Counted from the first letter of the stretch, positions 11,457 to 24,721 are shown. The stretch is DNA of 64,000 bases from Fagopyrum homotropicum (GCA_033239125.1 BSWB01000001.1:26129501-26193500), one strand, 5' to 3'. Numbers and translations: made by a program. Notes: generated by a model not told the origin, from the sequence alone.

Positions 11457-14400
11457 ATGGTCGTCATGGAAGATAACGAGAGCTGTAGCAGCAGAGTTGT
11501 TGAATCGGTGCCGGCGCATCCTCGCCAGCAGCGCCAGAAGTTTGAGGTTTATACTCAGGTTCTCAGGCGGCTAAAGGATTCCGACAATCCAGAAGCTAAT
11601 CTTCCTGCTTTTGATGATGAACTTTGGGCTCACTTCAATCGTCTTCCTACTCGGTAATTTCGCTTTTCTTCTACCCTACCTTTCTATTTAACTTCATTTA
11701 AACTTCTTCTTCATTTGATTCAGGCTATAATGGACTCTTTACTGCATGTCTCTTTTTGATTTTCGTTTCGAACTCAAAGATTTCAATTCTTCTTCCTGAC
11801 TTTTCTTGCTTCTATTTTTTACTGTTGCAATTTGTGCCAAAATCTGCTTCATTAATCGGTACGGAGCACGAAATGGAGGAACATGCTTTGCACTTGTTCC
11901 TCTATCCATGGCGGAAGCACCATCTCTTCTCTTCTTCGGTTTCGAGTAGCGCTAGTGGTGAAGAGTTGTTTGTAATTTGTTGAATAATGCAGGTATGCGT
12001 TGGATGTGAACGTGGAGAGAGCGGAAGATGTACTTACGCATAAACGGTTGCTTCAGCTCGCTCATGATCCCGCAAACAGGCCTGCTGTCGATATTCGTCT
12101 TGTCCAGGTTAGTCATTTTCCGATCGATCAATTTGTTCATTATTTTGAGCGGATCCTTCTTCTTTTGATGACTTCTTCTTCTACTTGTTGTGTTGATTTA
12201 TTGTGGGGGGTTTGGGAATAAATTGCACGTCAAGTTTCATCTGAAACGAAGCTAGTTCTGCTGCGCGCTTGGAGTTGTCCTATGCACAAGTGCTTCTTGC
12301 AGGTCCAGTCAATCCGAGGACTGAATTTTCTAGGAAATGAAGTATATTGGGCTTGTCATCCATCATGAAAATGTTAATTCATATCTGTATTTGGTGATAG
12401 GCATGATGAGTTTTTGTTCCAATGTCTATATATTAGACAATTCCTAAAAATAAGTTTGAGTGCTTGATTTTTTCATTCACATATCTACTGCAACACTTTA
12501 TATGGATGACTTATTTAACCCTTCCTTCTAAATTTGATGACAAAAGGCATCCATTCACGAATTATGATCAGCATTTGTAACATGCTTGTTAGAATTGGAG
12601 TTTTTCGTTAAATTTCCTACTGAATTCATCAAAGAGTTCTCTCATGTTTGAATCTCTGTGAACAATCTTCTCCATTTCTTTAACTAACTGTTGCACTTGT
12701 TATTGAACCTGACACTGAACTTAACTATTGTTGTGAATTGTACTTTTTAAAGGTTCACCCACATCCCGACGAGCCTTCTGCTGACTCAGTTGATCCCAAT
12801 GATCCACAAGATGATGGTGCACATACATCTAATGTCAACGTCACACGGAAAACGTAAATACATTTACAATGTCGCAGTGTCCCTGGATTTTAGTCAAAGT
12901 TGATGCTATTGAGGAATATTGGATGTCATCGTTTTACTGTTTTTCATTCATTTGTCTTCTCAGCTTTATTTTATTTTATTGAAGTATCTTCCTCTTCTCT
13001 CAATTTATTTATTTATCTGTAGTCATCCACCACCAGCATTTGGCTCAGCAACTAATCTTGAAGCCCTTGCCCTTGAAGCAAATAGACCAGGTGATACAGA
13101 TGAACAAAGTGATGACAATGCCAGTACTAAGCTTATCCGGTAATTAACAATTATTTCTTGATGATTTTTGTCTATACTTATCCTTAGCTTAATTAAAATT
13201 CTGATCCATTGTAACGACTTGTAACTTGCATCCCATAACAAGGAAATTATGCCCATCAAGGTCTGAAGGTGCATGCACTAGCTGGTGCATCTCAATGTCA
13301 TCCCTCATAATTCATTGGAAGTTATATGTATTGCATCATCGTATGGTAGAATATAATGTAGCAGTAGTGCAGTACTATCTGGTTGTTGAGATCACCATGT
13401 TATATTTCTAAACAAGGGATGATTATGTAATCCAAACTTGTCAGCAAGATAGACTGCATTGCTGAGACGAACTTCGTTCAATCAGTAACCATGCAGGAGC
13501 TTTATGTGCCAATTGTCAAAACGTGTAGCATTAGTTGATGAAGTAGTATCTCTGTCACGTTTGGTTTGCATATTCAGTGCCATATGCATACTAAAGCACC
13601 ATGTTCATCTTTTAGGGTTCGCGGGGATGATTCTTACATTTCCATTTTCTGTTGATTCAGGCCCATGCACGAGGTTACCTTTTCAACAGATGACAAGCCA
13701 AAACTACTCAGTCAAGTACGTAGTTAAATGAGTCCCATATGTGTATTTATTCAATTCTATATATGCTTTGTTGCTTTAGTGTCAATACTAGAACATTTAA
13801 CTGCTCACCAAAATATTCCCTAAGGATAAAAGTGATAACTTAACGTGCTGAGATGACTTGTGAGATCAACTCCCACAAGTGAGAATGTGATTCCGTAGCC
13901 TTCGATATACAATGACATGCTGGTACATCTATCCCATGATTTATGAGAATTTGGAAGAAGTATTAGTATGTTACTGCTGCTGCTAGTACGTACAATTTTT
14001 GTTAAATGATGTCAGCACCTTTCAGAACATCAATTCCTGATCATGCAAAACGTTGCAGTTGACTGCCTTGCTTTCTGAGGTTGGACTCAATATCCAGGAG
14101 GCACATGCTTTCTCCACCACTGATGGTTTTTCATTAGATGTCTTCGTTGTAGATGGTTGGCCAAATGAGGTACATTCTAAAGTCATACTCTTGATGCTCT
14201 TTGATTCTTCCTGTCATCACATCTAGAGGAATCTATTTTTTTCTTCTGCAAAACTCTAATGCTTTTGACTTAATGTCTGAGTTTACGGTCGAACTCTGTT
14301 TTACTAAAATTTGGCTCAGAAATTGAGTAGTCACACTACTGTCTTTCTTGTGCAATATTTAGTTTTCACCAATTCTTTTCATTTGAAGCTCATGTCGGTG

Positions 14401-17400
14401 TCTTTGTTGGGCGTTTGGTTCTCGTAGGAAACCCAGCAGTTGCGATCAATTTTGGAAAAAGAAGCTCTAAAGATTGAGGTAAATTTGAGTCTTTTAATTG
14501 TTTTGGTAATACACTAAGTTTTTTTAGATTATACATCTGATATTGTTTGGATTATTATCTGCACATCTTGGATGTTGGAGACATACTACAGCTTCTTATA
14601 CTTCTAGTTCCTTCCTCGCGTGTGCTTCTGATTTTTTGCCCTATCCCTCTTTAACGATTATGGGTTGATTTTTAATAGTCTCATTATACTTTATGGACTT
14701 ACCTTTCCTTTTGTCCACATTTTTATGCTCTCTTGAAAAATCAGACTTCCCATTGATCTTTGCTCCGTGCTATCATTAGTGAGTATATTAGGTTATTGGA
14801 TGCATGATGAGTGGGTTTGGTAGTCTGCAGTCACAAATTGGCACTTTGTCTATTTTTCTCGCCCTGGATTTTGAGTTATGCATACCCACTGTGCAGAAGG
14901 GACCTTGGCCGTACCTACATGCATCTCCTGTACATGAGCTAAAAGCAGATGAAGGTCAAAGTGCTCATGTAGAAATTCCTAATGACGGAACTGATGTATG
15001 GGAAATTGATGTCAGACAACTCAAGTTTGAGAACAAAGTTGCCTCTGGATCATATGGTGACTTGTAAGCTAATTTAAAATTCAAAACATCATTGATACTA
15101 TTCTGGAATGATTTCCATATGTTTCAACTATTTCCTTCCAATTGATTCAGGTATAAGGGTACATACTGCAGTCAGGAAGTGGCAATTAAGGTTCTCAAAC
15201 CTGAGCGCATTACAAATGATTTACAGAAAGAGTTTGCCCAGGAGGTTTACATTATGAGGTCCGTCACCTTGCTGTGAAGAAGTTAAAAAATGCATATTTG
15301 TATACGTCAGTACAATCTTAATATTTCAGATTCAGTTTGGTGATGTCGTAAAGCTTTTAGTTCTTGTTTCACATACAAGCTAGATTCATTGTGGGAAAAG
15401 GTGTGGCGCAGGGGCACCTCAGCCCCTCCATTGCCTGGATTACCTTAGGCGACATAGATATATGCCTAGGCAGTCAAGTGCCAACGGTGGCCAGATGCCT
15501 GCCTTTCCATTGTTTCGTTAATTTTGGGCAGTGTTGTCATCTAAATGATACATCTTGAACTGATTCTCCAAAAATGTCTTATATGTACTTTTTTCAGTGG
15601 ATAGAATTTCAATACCGATTTGTCTTTTCCTTTTACAATTAAAATAAAGGAAATCTTTGATCTTTATGCATTCTACTGCTTCTCCCTCTCCAGTCGGCCT
15701 CCCTTCTCTCTCTTCTTGCAAGTTCATCCAAGATCGAGCATTTTGAGCTGGATGATTTTGAGTGAAGAAGATGCTGAAATTGATTTTTCTCGACTTTTTT
15801 ATGATTCAAACTAGTTTTTTTTAAATGATTTTTACTGCTTTAGACTTGAGTTATTTGCTTTGTGATGCTTGAAACTTTTTTTTTCCTTACACGTTTCCTA
15901 CTTTAAAATTGATTTTATGACACAATATGAATCTACAAACATGTTTTTTTGGGGTTTGTTTTTTAACATGTCTTAAACCACTTTATAAAAAGGTGGTTGC
16001 CTTTTGCCTCTCAGGCGCTTTCCTAGCAGTCGGCATCACACACTGAGTTCCCCGATACACTTGACCAAACAACCCTCTCGCACACCTAAAGATGATAATA
16101 ACACTCAGCAGTAGCTAAGATATTAGGAAAGTGATTAACTGGATAAAGATAGACCACATAGATTGTCAACCCTCACCAAATGCACGAGCAAGCTCTTGCC
16201 CAACTGATCTTTGTCTTGGTGCCTGATGGAAAGTTTCCATTATTTGCAGGAAAGTTCGCCATAAGAATGTTGTGCAATTTATTGGTGCGTGTACCAAACC
16301 TCCTAGCTTGTGCATTGTCACAGGTACCCAAAACAGCGCAAGATTTTCTATCATGAATGCACATTCCATGCATATAGATTCTTTTAGCACAAATGCTGTT
16401 TCATGTCTTCATTTCATGTAAAATTTTGAATTTAGCGCCTTCATCCAGGCTTCTGTTCCGTTCATTCTTTTCTCGTTGCCTAGCTATTTCATAGAAGTTA
16501 ACTCAAAATATGTGTGTGGCTTCCTGTATGTTCTTTGTATAGAGTTCATGTCTGGGGGAAGTGTGTATGACTATTTACACAAACATAAAGGTACATTTAA
16601 GTTGCCATCGCTCCTGAAAGTGGCAATTGATGTGTCCAAGGGAATGAATTACTTGCATCAGAACAATATAATTCATAGAGACTTGAAAGCTGCCAATCTC
16701 CTGATGGATGAAAATGAAGTAAGTTATATACCTTCACTTGTGCATTAGGACAACATTATTCCACAGGGTTGCGAGTGGCTTGATGAGGTGGATTGAAGTT
16801 CTTAAGTACTTTTCCTTGTTAGGTTGTTAAAGTTGCTGATTTTGGGGTTGCTAGAGTGAAGTCTCAGTCTGGAGTTATGACCGCAGAAACCGGAACGTAT
16901 CGTTGGATGGCTCCAGAGGTGAGTTTTGTTATAACTAGTGGAGCATCTACGATCCATGCTTGCTTAATAATACCTCCTGTGTTGCAATATAAGCTGTTTT
17001 AGCTCATTGAGCATGTTTCATATTACATGTCATTCTAACTTTTTTACACTTACAAAGCTACAATTATTCTCATCAATCACATATTCACGTTAATGTCAAT
17101 TGGGAAGGTAAATTTGAATGCATAATTTTGCATTCTCAAGACAACTTTTGTTAACCTTTTCTTCTCTATGAATGTGCAAAACAAACTTATTTTATAGTTT
17201 CTTAATAAGTGCACCATCGTAAAATGACATGTATTGCGAGCGTAGGGAGTATTAGATTCTGGAAGCTAAAGTGTGCCATTTTGTAAAAATCAGGTTTATG
17301 GCTTCCTGTCTAATTCTTCCCCCGAGTATGGATGACTATATTTTGCTTTTGGTCTCCACGATATCAATATATTCTTGGTGAGGAATAAGGAGCTGACATG

Positions 17401-18428
17401 AAGTGTCAGACAACAAAGAGAGTAAATTAGAATGCATTATTTGTTTGTGTATCTCTACACTTGCTTCCTCTATAGATTATGCTTTATGAAGATGAATTGC
17501 TATAGTCTCATGAAGTGGTTTGCCCTAGTCCTTTTACTTGTTTAGACTGAACCGTCATTATGGTTAGTTTATCGTCAAAGTTGTATTTATTGCATGAGAG
17601 GTTTGCATTATAGTCTAGATGCTTACTATTTTCTTTATTTGGGAATTCCAGGTAATCGAGCACAAGCCATATGATCACAAGGCTGATGTTTTCAGTTTCG
17701 GAGTCGTGCTATGGGAGTTGCTGACTGGAAAGGTGCATGTTGCATTTTATGATCTGAACTTTCAGTTGTCATTCTATTATTACTGTTATTCGATTGAACT
17801 AACCCTATAGGGTGCTTTACTTGCCAGATTCCATACGAGTACTTAACTCCATTACAGGCAGCTGTTGGAGTAGTTCAAAAGGTGAAGTAGCTAAATTGTA
17901 AACTTTATCATTGCATATATTGGTCCTTTGGCCTGTCCTTAAATAAGGCCTATAATATTTAAAATACATATTTGTCAAGAAATATCTGTTTAACAATTGA
18001 TTTTATCAGAGATTTGTTTGGAATTTGATCTCTCATTTGTGTTAAAGAACTTACCCTAACAGTTAAATTCCAAAACTATTATCAGAATCTGCGCCCTACG
18101 ATTCCAAAGAGTACTCATCCAAAGCTTTCTGGTCTGCTTGAACGATGCTGGCAGAAAGATCCTACAACACGACCCGACTTCTCTGAGATCACTGAGATTC
18201 TACAACAAATTGCTAAGGAGGTGAATTTTTCTCACTTTACCTTCAATAAATGGATAATCAAGCTTATGTAATAACAATTGAATATCAAATGCTTTTGGTT
18301 TATTGTAAATTTCCAACCTAATACCAAATCTTCTTTCCCGACACTGATTACCGAAACAGGTTGGAGATGGGGAAGACCGTAAGGAGAAGGGTGGTTTCTT
18401 GTCGGTTCTGAGGCGCGGACACCATTGA
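11457..18428 (+). CDS. STY46: Raf-like ACT-domain Ser/Thr/Tyr protein kinase, STY46/STY17/STY8 family
   Basis: Sixteen exons with GT-AG introns: 11457-11653, 11993-12107, 12753-12853, 13023-13139, 13661-13715, 14059-14169, 14428-14478, 14897-15063, 15151-15258, 16250-16323, 16543-16718, 16823-16918, 17652-17732, 17828-17881, 18086-18220, 18360-18428. They sum to 1707 bp (568 aa), close to the roughly 575 aa of Arabidopsis STY46. The N-terminal MVVMEDNESC matches the family start; an in-frame ATG at 11403 is less likely, and the ATG at 11466 has the better context. An ACT domain spans about residues 178-245. The kinase domain (about 293-545) has the loop ASGSYGDLYKG (298-308), VAIK lysine 318, HRDLKAAN (410-417), DFG (430-432) and APE (454-456), all intact. 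Characterised relatives are cytosolic kinases that phosphorylate chloroplast transit peptides, so a role in precursor import is inferred. The C-terminal FLSVLRRGHH is family-typical. Intron 9 (991 bp) carries unrelated repeat-like sequence. Confidence 0.95.
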
Positions 18429-18816
18429 ACAAAAGAAAACAAAAACCAAGAGAGTCTTGCAGGGAGTGTTGATACAGTTCTTATACATAGTCTCTAACTG
18501 CTTTGTAGGCCAATTTTTTCAAGTCTTCTTTTATACAATGCCTGCCAATGTACAGTTATCGTCATTGTTTGACAGACAATTTGTTGCTATAGGTTTTCCC
18601 TTGAGATTCGCCATTGAAGCTTTCAACCCAATTGATGATTATCACACGAATGAGATATTTGATTGATCAGTTGTATACTGCGTTTTACATTCAAGTATTA
18701 GTAGTACTTCTCCCAAACATGCTAATAAACTAGTTTGGAAGTCTTTTGTGATTGGACATGTTTTTTTTTTTTCGTCCCATTGTTTAGATACTATATTACT
18801 AGAAATGAAGGCTAAC
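18429..18816. other. Convergent intergenic space, 3' UTRs of both host genes
   Basis: Only about 390 bp separate the stop codons of the kinase (+) and the transporter (-). The stretch must hold both 3' UTRs, which may overlap. An AATAAA signal on the + strand lies near 18724 and could serve the kinase transcript. Confidence 0.6.
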
Positions 18817-21800
18817 TCATTGCAGTGTTTCTTTGTCGTTGGCTCTGTGGGTCGGTATTACGGGATCGACCCGTATTCTCGTACTGACAACAAATGCCAC
18901 CACCTGAATGTGGAAAGAGCGAATTACATCAGTATGTAATACAGCACAAGATTGTTGGTGCGAAATTGATGTTGTATGACTTACTGTTGTCAGAGCAATA
19001 CACGTGAGACTGAACCCAGGGAAATGAAAGGGAGCTTGTTCTGATAGGAACATTGCTGGACATCACCAAAAATCACCATAACTTAAGTCTTTTGAGTTTT
19101 TGCAGTATTGTACTATTATGACAGGGTGAGAGAGATTGATTTCTTATAATGACTTACCAGTTAGAGGACTTAACACCAGAGGCGAGAGGATGTTAGAAAT
19201 TGAAGCTATTCCGGAGATGCAGCCTTGTGCCTTCCCCTGTCAGCAAATCAAAGCATTGGTGACATTAACATATTGGAACCTTTTTAAGTGAAATTGATGT
19301 TACCTGCTCAGCCGGGCTGACTTGTTTCGAAGCTATACTGCGCATCTGCAGGTAAAAATGAGTCTACATCAGTCAAGTTTATTTAGTTGTGAATTGGAGA
19401 GTGCGAATGTTTGGTGCAGTAAGCTCACACAAGGGACGACGAAAATGGCAAAGACAGAGAACCCGCCAACTATATAAACAACCTGCAATCAAGGATGATC
19501 AATACTCTCATAAACAACCTGCAATCAAGGATGATCAATACTCTCACAAGAGGTTGAACGGACAAAATACAAGAAAGAACTTACCAAAGCAGACCACGCT
19601 ATGCTGTTGAAGAACATCTGCAGAGACAACGACGCATTGCAAGGTCAATACTTGAACGTTAAAAGCCAATTGCATTGAAGCTTGGACATTTTACTTACAT
19701 TTGCACTTGTAAAAAAGAGAGCAATGGCGAGAAGCTTCACTTCGCCAACTATAGGAGTCAGTATGGGCAGAAGCACAAACTGGGAAACCATTCCGGCAAT
19801 TCCGAGGATCAGCATCAAATCCGCAAACTGGTTCTTGTTGAACTGAAACTTGGCTCTGAGAAAGTACTACATTTAAAAGTTCCCAGTCATTCAAAATTCA
19901 TATAATCCTCAGGATGAACAAAAGTCATTGACCAATACCCCTAATTGGGCCTTTTAGCAATATTGTTCTATAAAGTAGGCCTATAACATAATCTCATAAT
20001 AGTTATATACACTCTAAGGAAAGACATAAAAAGGGCTATTGGAGGAAGTGATATACCAACGATGTGCTCTGAAGTCCGCTTTCGGATAGGCTATTGAAGA
20101 ATGCAATGATAGCTACTTGCGACAGTGTCTTGCTGCTCCTAAGCATGCACTGGATGTTCTTAAATACACCCGTCTTCTTCGTTGTTCCGCTTGCAGAGCT
20201 GCTCAGGTGCTCAGGTTTGAGCAAAGCCTCCTTGATGGCCGGGTCATTGGTGGGAGTTGATATGGTCTCTTTGAGGAAGATTCTCATGTAAACAGAAGCA
20301 GCCATGGATGTGAATGCAGCCACCTGAAATGTCTGTGCAATGGAGAGAAATCTTGAAGTTAATGTGCTAAAGACGTTAGCAGCTGATACAACTCCATTTA
20401 GAATCCCAAATGCTGTCGCTCTTCTTCCTTGTGGTATGACATCTGCCTGTCTCATTGTGATGTCATTATTATTTTAATAAAATCACAAAATTGTTATGGT
20501 AAGAATGAAAAATTACCACATAAGCAAGAGCGAGGCACATGATGCTAGCGTCACAGACAATTGCACCCACTGTTCCGAGAACGTAATATGCAAAGAAGAA
20601 ATTCCTTTCTCTGCTATAGGCCAACACCGCTGCCAAGTATCAATTCATAAATAAATATATGGGCATGTTTAACATAGCCAATAAATTATCGAAAAAGTGT
20701 TTTTCTCAATCGATCAATAAATACTTTAAAACTTATCAAAGAAAAATAAACATAGTAATTTTTGTATAAATTAAAGTTTTTTTTTTTTATAATATATAAA
20801 CTATTTGTATTAATTTTTAAAATAGTTTATTTGATAAGTGTTTAGTTGAGTTAGGGTTATTTTATAAAAAGATTGTGACAAGGGTTTAGGAGTCCATACC
20901 TGGAGGAAGGATGCTGACCGTTAAAGGGAGTGTTAACAAAGCCTTCCGACCGTAAGCGTCGGATAGGTTTCCAATCAAGGGCGTTATCACCATTGATCCA
21001 ATTCCCGTTATCTGCACATTCTCACACCGTCATACATAATATGTCCCTAGCTAGTTTTTTTTGGTAATTAGGAAAACGGAGTCCTTGATTTATTAAAGCA
21101 AACTAGAAATTATATATGTAGCAAGGAGTCCGCCGTCATATTACCTTCCTGAAAAATGTGACCTAGTCTAGCTACCCAATCCTTAGCCATAAAGCCTCAA
21201 CAATTAAACAAACCTGGATGCATCGAATCCACACCTTTCCCTAACATATCGATAACCACCAAGAGTCAACCTCCATGTACACCCGACGATGCCCATTGTT
21301 CCAAGCCAAAGATGATGCCACATAACTCCGCAACCCGGCCTAGTAGAAGTGCCCATATTGACATCAAATCCTCCCAGTCATTCCCATTACAATTCCTGAC
21401 CACTCCGCCCGTAGAAGCAAGGCCCATCCCCGAACAACCCCATCTAAATTAACCCTAACACAGGCTACGTCCTAGCCTCATCCAACACACCATCACCTCC
21501 CTTTTGTTGGACAACCCATGAGCTCATTCTTGAGTTGAAAAGGAGTAACATTTTTGTTTATATATATATATATATAGAGAGGGGCTGGTTCCGGTGAGGA
21601 GTACCCTTGAGGATAGGAATGAGGAGAGATAGGATGGTGACACGTGGCATGCCAAGTCACCGTTTTTTTTTTTTTTTTTTTTTTCCGAAAAAAATCTGGG
21701 GGAAAAAAACGGTAACGTGGCATGCCATGTGTCACCACCACAGAATGAACAGTTAGTAGTAATAATATGGTGTTCATGGTTGTAAAAAAAACGTTGTTCA

Positions 21801-22934
21801 TATTTTTACAAGTATGTGTTCATTGTTCTTACAACTATGGTGTTCATGGATTTTAAAGTAAATGTTCATGGTTTTTAAAGTAAGTGTTCATATTTATTAA
21901 TAACTGCTCATTTTTTTCCAACACTAATTGTTCATGTTTTAACACTAAATGTTCATTTTTGTATTTTACAAAAATTTTCTTTTTGTTTCAAATCGTGTAA
22001 AAAAATATGATGTTTATTATTTTATAAGTGTGTTTTCATAATTTTCAGAGTAAGTGTTCATATTTTTCAAAGTGTTCATAATTTTATTAATGATTGTTCA
22101 TTTTTTGTAGTAGGCAGTATTTTTATTACTAACTGTTCATTTTATGGTAGTGTCACGTGGCATGCCACGCCACCTTCTTTTTTCTTTTTTTTTTCTCTAG
22201 ATTTTTTTCAGAAAAAAAACCTGATGACGTGGCATGCCACGTGACATCACCACAACTCTCCTAATTCCTATCCACAAGGGTCCTCCTCACTAGAACCAGA
22301 ATCTATATATATATATAGTTCCTTTGTACGATAGAAAGTAGGAAGCCGTGACAATCATTCAATTATTAAATGAATGTTCGTGATATTTGTACCACTGAAA
22401 GTGTTTATGAGTGTGAAACACTAGATAAAAGTAAAAACAACTCATAGTATCGAATCAAAATTATTAAGGGGTGAGATTTACCCAAATTATTTTAAATAAT
22501 GTTAAGTATATTTGCACAAATTTTTAAGTTTAGTTAAAATTTTTTAAATATTGTTGAACAATTAGACATATAAATTAAAATAATAATAATAGTATTATTA
22601 TTATTATTTATTTTTATTTTTATTTTTATTTTTTATATTTTCCTTACGGATAGGATATATCTATTTTTTTTAGTAATTTTGTTGACAATTTATTTATCTT
22701 ATCATGGAAGAAAAAAGAAAATTTAAAGTTAAAAGGATGGTCGGAGGAAGAAGAACGTACAACATGCTGGAAAGCAGTAAGGTAGATAGCGAGAGAGCAT
22801 TCATCTCTTCCAGGGCAAACGGCTTCCATGGTGACGTCAGTGACGGCCGGAATTGTGATAACCATGGCAAAACTTCTTAGAAACACCGTCACCAGTAGAT
22901 GCGTCAACCCCCTCATCTTACTCTCCTCCTCCAT
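18817..22934 (-). CDS. MFS transporter, tetracycline-resistance/HIAT1-like plant family
   Basis: Eleven exons on the minus strand, all with GT-AG junctions: 22934-22761, 21011-20900, 20629-20517, 20446-20057, 19866-19699, 19617-19585, 19482-19429, 19345-19304, 19236-19158, 19055-18985, 18903-18817. Together they give 1323 bp and 440 aa, with every phase matching. The MFS motif A is present as GNLSDAYGRK (residues 72-81). Family-typical segments include TFQVAAFTSMAASVYMRIFL, RSIASKQVSPAEQ, KAQGCISGIAS and FLSEQAPFHFPGFS. It resembles the Arabidopsis At2g16970/At2g16980/At2g16990 group, membrane proteins expected to have 11-12 helices; the substrate is unknown. Residue 1 is placed at MEEESKMRG because a TATATATA (22982-22990) sits too close to the in-frame ATG at 22964. 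Intron 1 (1749 bp) is full of mobile-element sequence. The acceptor of exon 7 is duplicated (see 19474-19545). Confidence 0.88.
19474..19545. repeat. 36-bp perfect tandem duplication across a splice acceptor
   Basis: Two head-to-tail copies of a 36-bp unit (19474-19509 and 19510-19545). On the minus strand each copy contains TTGATTGCAG followed by GTTGTTTAT, which is the intron-6 acceptor plus the first nine bases of exon 7 of the transporter. The gene therefore has two identical acceptors 36 bp apart. Using the one met first in transcription adds twelve in-frame codons, one of which is TGA. Only the second acceptor gives an open frame. Confidence 0.9.
21053..21475 (-). pseudogene. LINE 3' fragment with RNase H-like remnant, in transporter intron 1
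   Basis: Read on the minus strand, about 21470-21230 encodes a broken RNase H-like segment of plant LINEs: VRVNLDGVVRGWALLL, then in a shifted frame AELCGIIFGLEQWASS. It is followed by a short 3' tail ending in eight A residues (the T run at about 21052-21060 on the + strand). It is frameshifted and non-functional. It lies in the same orientation as the host gene, inside its first intron. Confidence 0.55.
21574..22310. mobile_element. Long-TIR non-autonomous DNA element, copy B, in transporter intron 1
   Basis: Inverted ends of about 90 bp. Left: GGGCTGGTTCCGGTGAGGAG, CCCTTGAGGATAGGAAT, GAGGAGAG. Right, read in reverse: TTCTGGTTCTAGTGAGGAG, CCCTTGTGGATAGGAAT, TAGGAGAG. Each end carries two copies of an ACGTGGCATGCCA-type palindrome (21641, 21715, 22155, 22227) around poly-T/A tracts. 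The interior (about 21740-22140) holds a dozen or so TGTTCAT motifs spaced roughly 20-30 bp apart. There is no transposase. Both borders lie in TATATA runs, which hides any target duplication. It shares terminal consensus and the TGTTCAT interior with copy A (4478-5521). Confidence 0.7.
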
Positions 22935-22981
22935 ATCGATATGATATGACTGATTGATGATCAATTCAACTCAACTGCCTG

Positions 22982-22990
22982 TATATATAT
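22982..22990 (-). promoter_or_regulatory. Candidate TATA box of the transporter gene
   Basis: An alternating TATATATAT about 48 bp upstream of the chosen start codon. This would give a very short 5' leader, so transcription may start further upstream. The location fits a promoter, but the sequence is low in information. Confidence 0.3.
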
Positions 22991-23654
22991 GTAACGACGG
23001 TGGACTTGGCGGTGCCGATTGTGGAGCTTTTGTTGCTGTCAAGTTTGTGTTGGGAGAAAAGGGTGAGTAATGAGTATTGCTGAATAAATGACTTCTCCTG
23101 CACTATCTCATAATATACGATTATGGATTTATTGTGATTAGACAAATTAGGTTATTATCAATATGCTATCTTGTTACTTTAGGTTAATTTGAATTTAGTT
23201 TTATCCTTAGTATTCTCGTATCATTTTTCTATAACTTCTATTTATATTAATACCATAATATAATTGATCTTTTTTCACCAAAATATATTATTGTATTAAA
23301 GATCGATCACATGCAATTATGTTGATTTGCATGTACTATTACCGATCTACTGATGTATTGTTTGATATTTTTGCTCATTTTCTATGAATATATTTCCTTG
23401 TTCGTTGCGGATGGAGATTTACCAATCTATAATATTCGTTGTTTTAAGCTCGTTTTGACTATAGGGCGTGTGACAATATATGATTATGGATTTATTCCAG
23501 TTAGACAAATTAGGCTATTATCAATATTTTATCTTGTTATTTAGGTTAATTTCGATTTTGATCCTGAAAAACTTTATTATCTCCTATAATCCTCATACAT
23601 AGGGTCATAATAAAGTTGATTTTTTTTTATTACAAAGGATAAGTATCTTTTACG
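22991..23654. other. Upstream flank of the transporter with a diverged direct repeat
   Basis: AT-rich and non-coding. Two diverged copies of an 84-86 bp segment lie in direct orientation (about 23111-23196 and 23475-23558), sharing GATTATGGATTTATT, AGACAAATTAGG and ATCTTGTTA. Their origin is unknown; degraded retroelement sequence is possible because Copia pol begins just downstream. Confidence 0.5.
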
Positions 23655-23840
23655 AAAAGAGAAGGGAAAGTTTATAATCAAATATTTGCTCCTGTCGTTA
23701 AGTATAAAATCTTGAGGTTTCTTATTGTCATTGTTGTTGTTGTTGTTTATGATTATGATCTAGAACAAATGGATGTTAAGTTTGCAATCTTACATGGTGA
23801 TCTTGGTGAAACTTTATACATGTGCCAACCTAAATATTTT

Positions 23841-24721
23841 TTATAACTCCACCTTGATGAAGATATATACAATATAGATATATTATGTTTTTGTATGAAT
23901 GATGGAAGACAACGAAAAATATTTATTCTATACAAATATCAATATATTTATGCTGATATATGTAGATTGTTTATTGAAGATTATGGGCAGATTTTGTGTG
24001 ATGAATTTGAAGATTGTGTACAGATTCTATGGGATTATTTTGAACTTCAAACGGCCAGAAAATCATCCCCTACAGTGTTTAAAAGATTTGGTGCAAGAAG
24101 TGAAGAATAAAACTCAAACATTGATCTACAAGCAAAGCTTTTCTCCACTACACTCAATCTTCTTGATGATGATTTAGTTTTCTGTCTCTCATTCTTTGTA
24201 ATCGTGTTTTTTCTTCTAGTTGAGAGATTAAGAAAAGAAACGAGCGTTATAGGATAAATCATAAGTGTTATACTAAGAGTATCCTTATCTACACTATGGT
24301 GTAATTAAGTTATTATTTAACTAGGATATGAGTTGACTAGATAGTAGCGGAGTAGAAACAAGTTGTTAGAAGTAGGAAAATTCTTCTAGGTTATATCTAG
24401 GAATTTAAGAAAGTGAAATAATAGTGTGTTAAATCCTACGGGTTGGATAACCCTAGACGGAGACGTAGACTGGTTAGAGCCGAACTTTGTATACATATCG
24501 TGTGTCCTTTGTGCTTTACTTTCCGCATTTTACATTTACGCTTTAAATTTTCATAAACACCTTTCCAGGTTACCGAGATCAGTCAAGATCTTGAGTTCCT
24601 TTTGCAAGATCTTGAGATTCATTTCAAGGCCTTGACATTGCTACTAAAAAAATTTCCCATACTCTATTCACCCCCTTCTAGAGTGTTTCAATCCTATTTC
24701 TATCTCCTACTCCGTTCTTTA
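23841..24721 (+). repeat. 5' LTR of the gag-only Copia element
   Basis: 881 bp, matching 26801-27680 along its whole length with scattered substitutions and small indels. It starts TTATAACTCCACC (decayed from TGATAACTCC) and ends GTTCTTTA (decayed from GTTCTTCA). Confidence 0.8.

Noticed and set aside
15364..15830. Short ORFs inside kinase intron 9
   Set aside because: They lie between well-defined exons 9 and 10 and encode nothing recognisable; at most a decayed repeat.
19510..19518. First (transcript-order) acceptor of transporter exon 7 as the normal site
   Set aside because: It introduces TGA after nine codons; the second copy restores the family reading frame.
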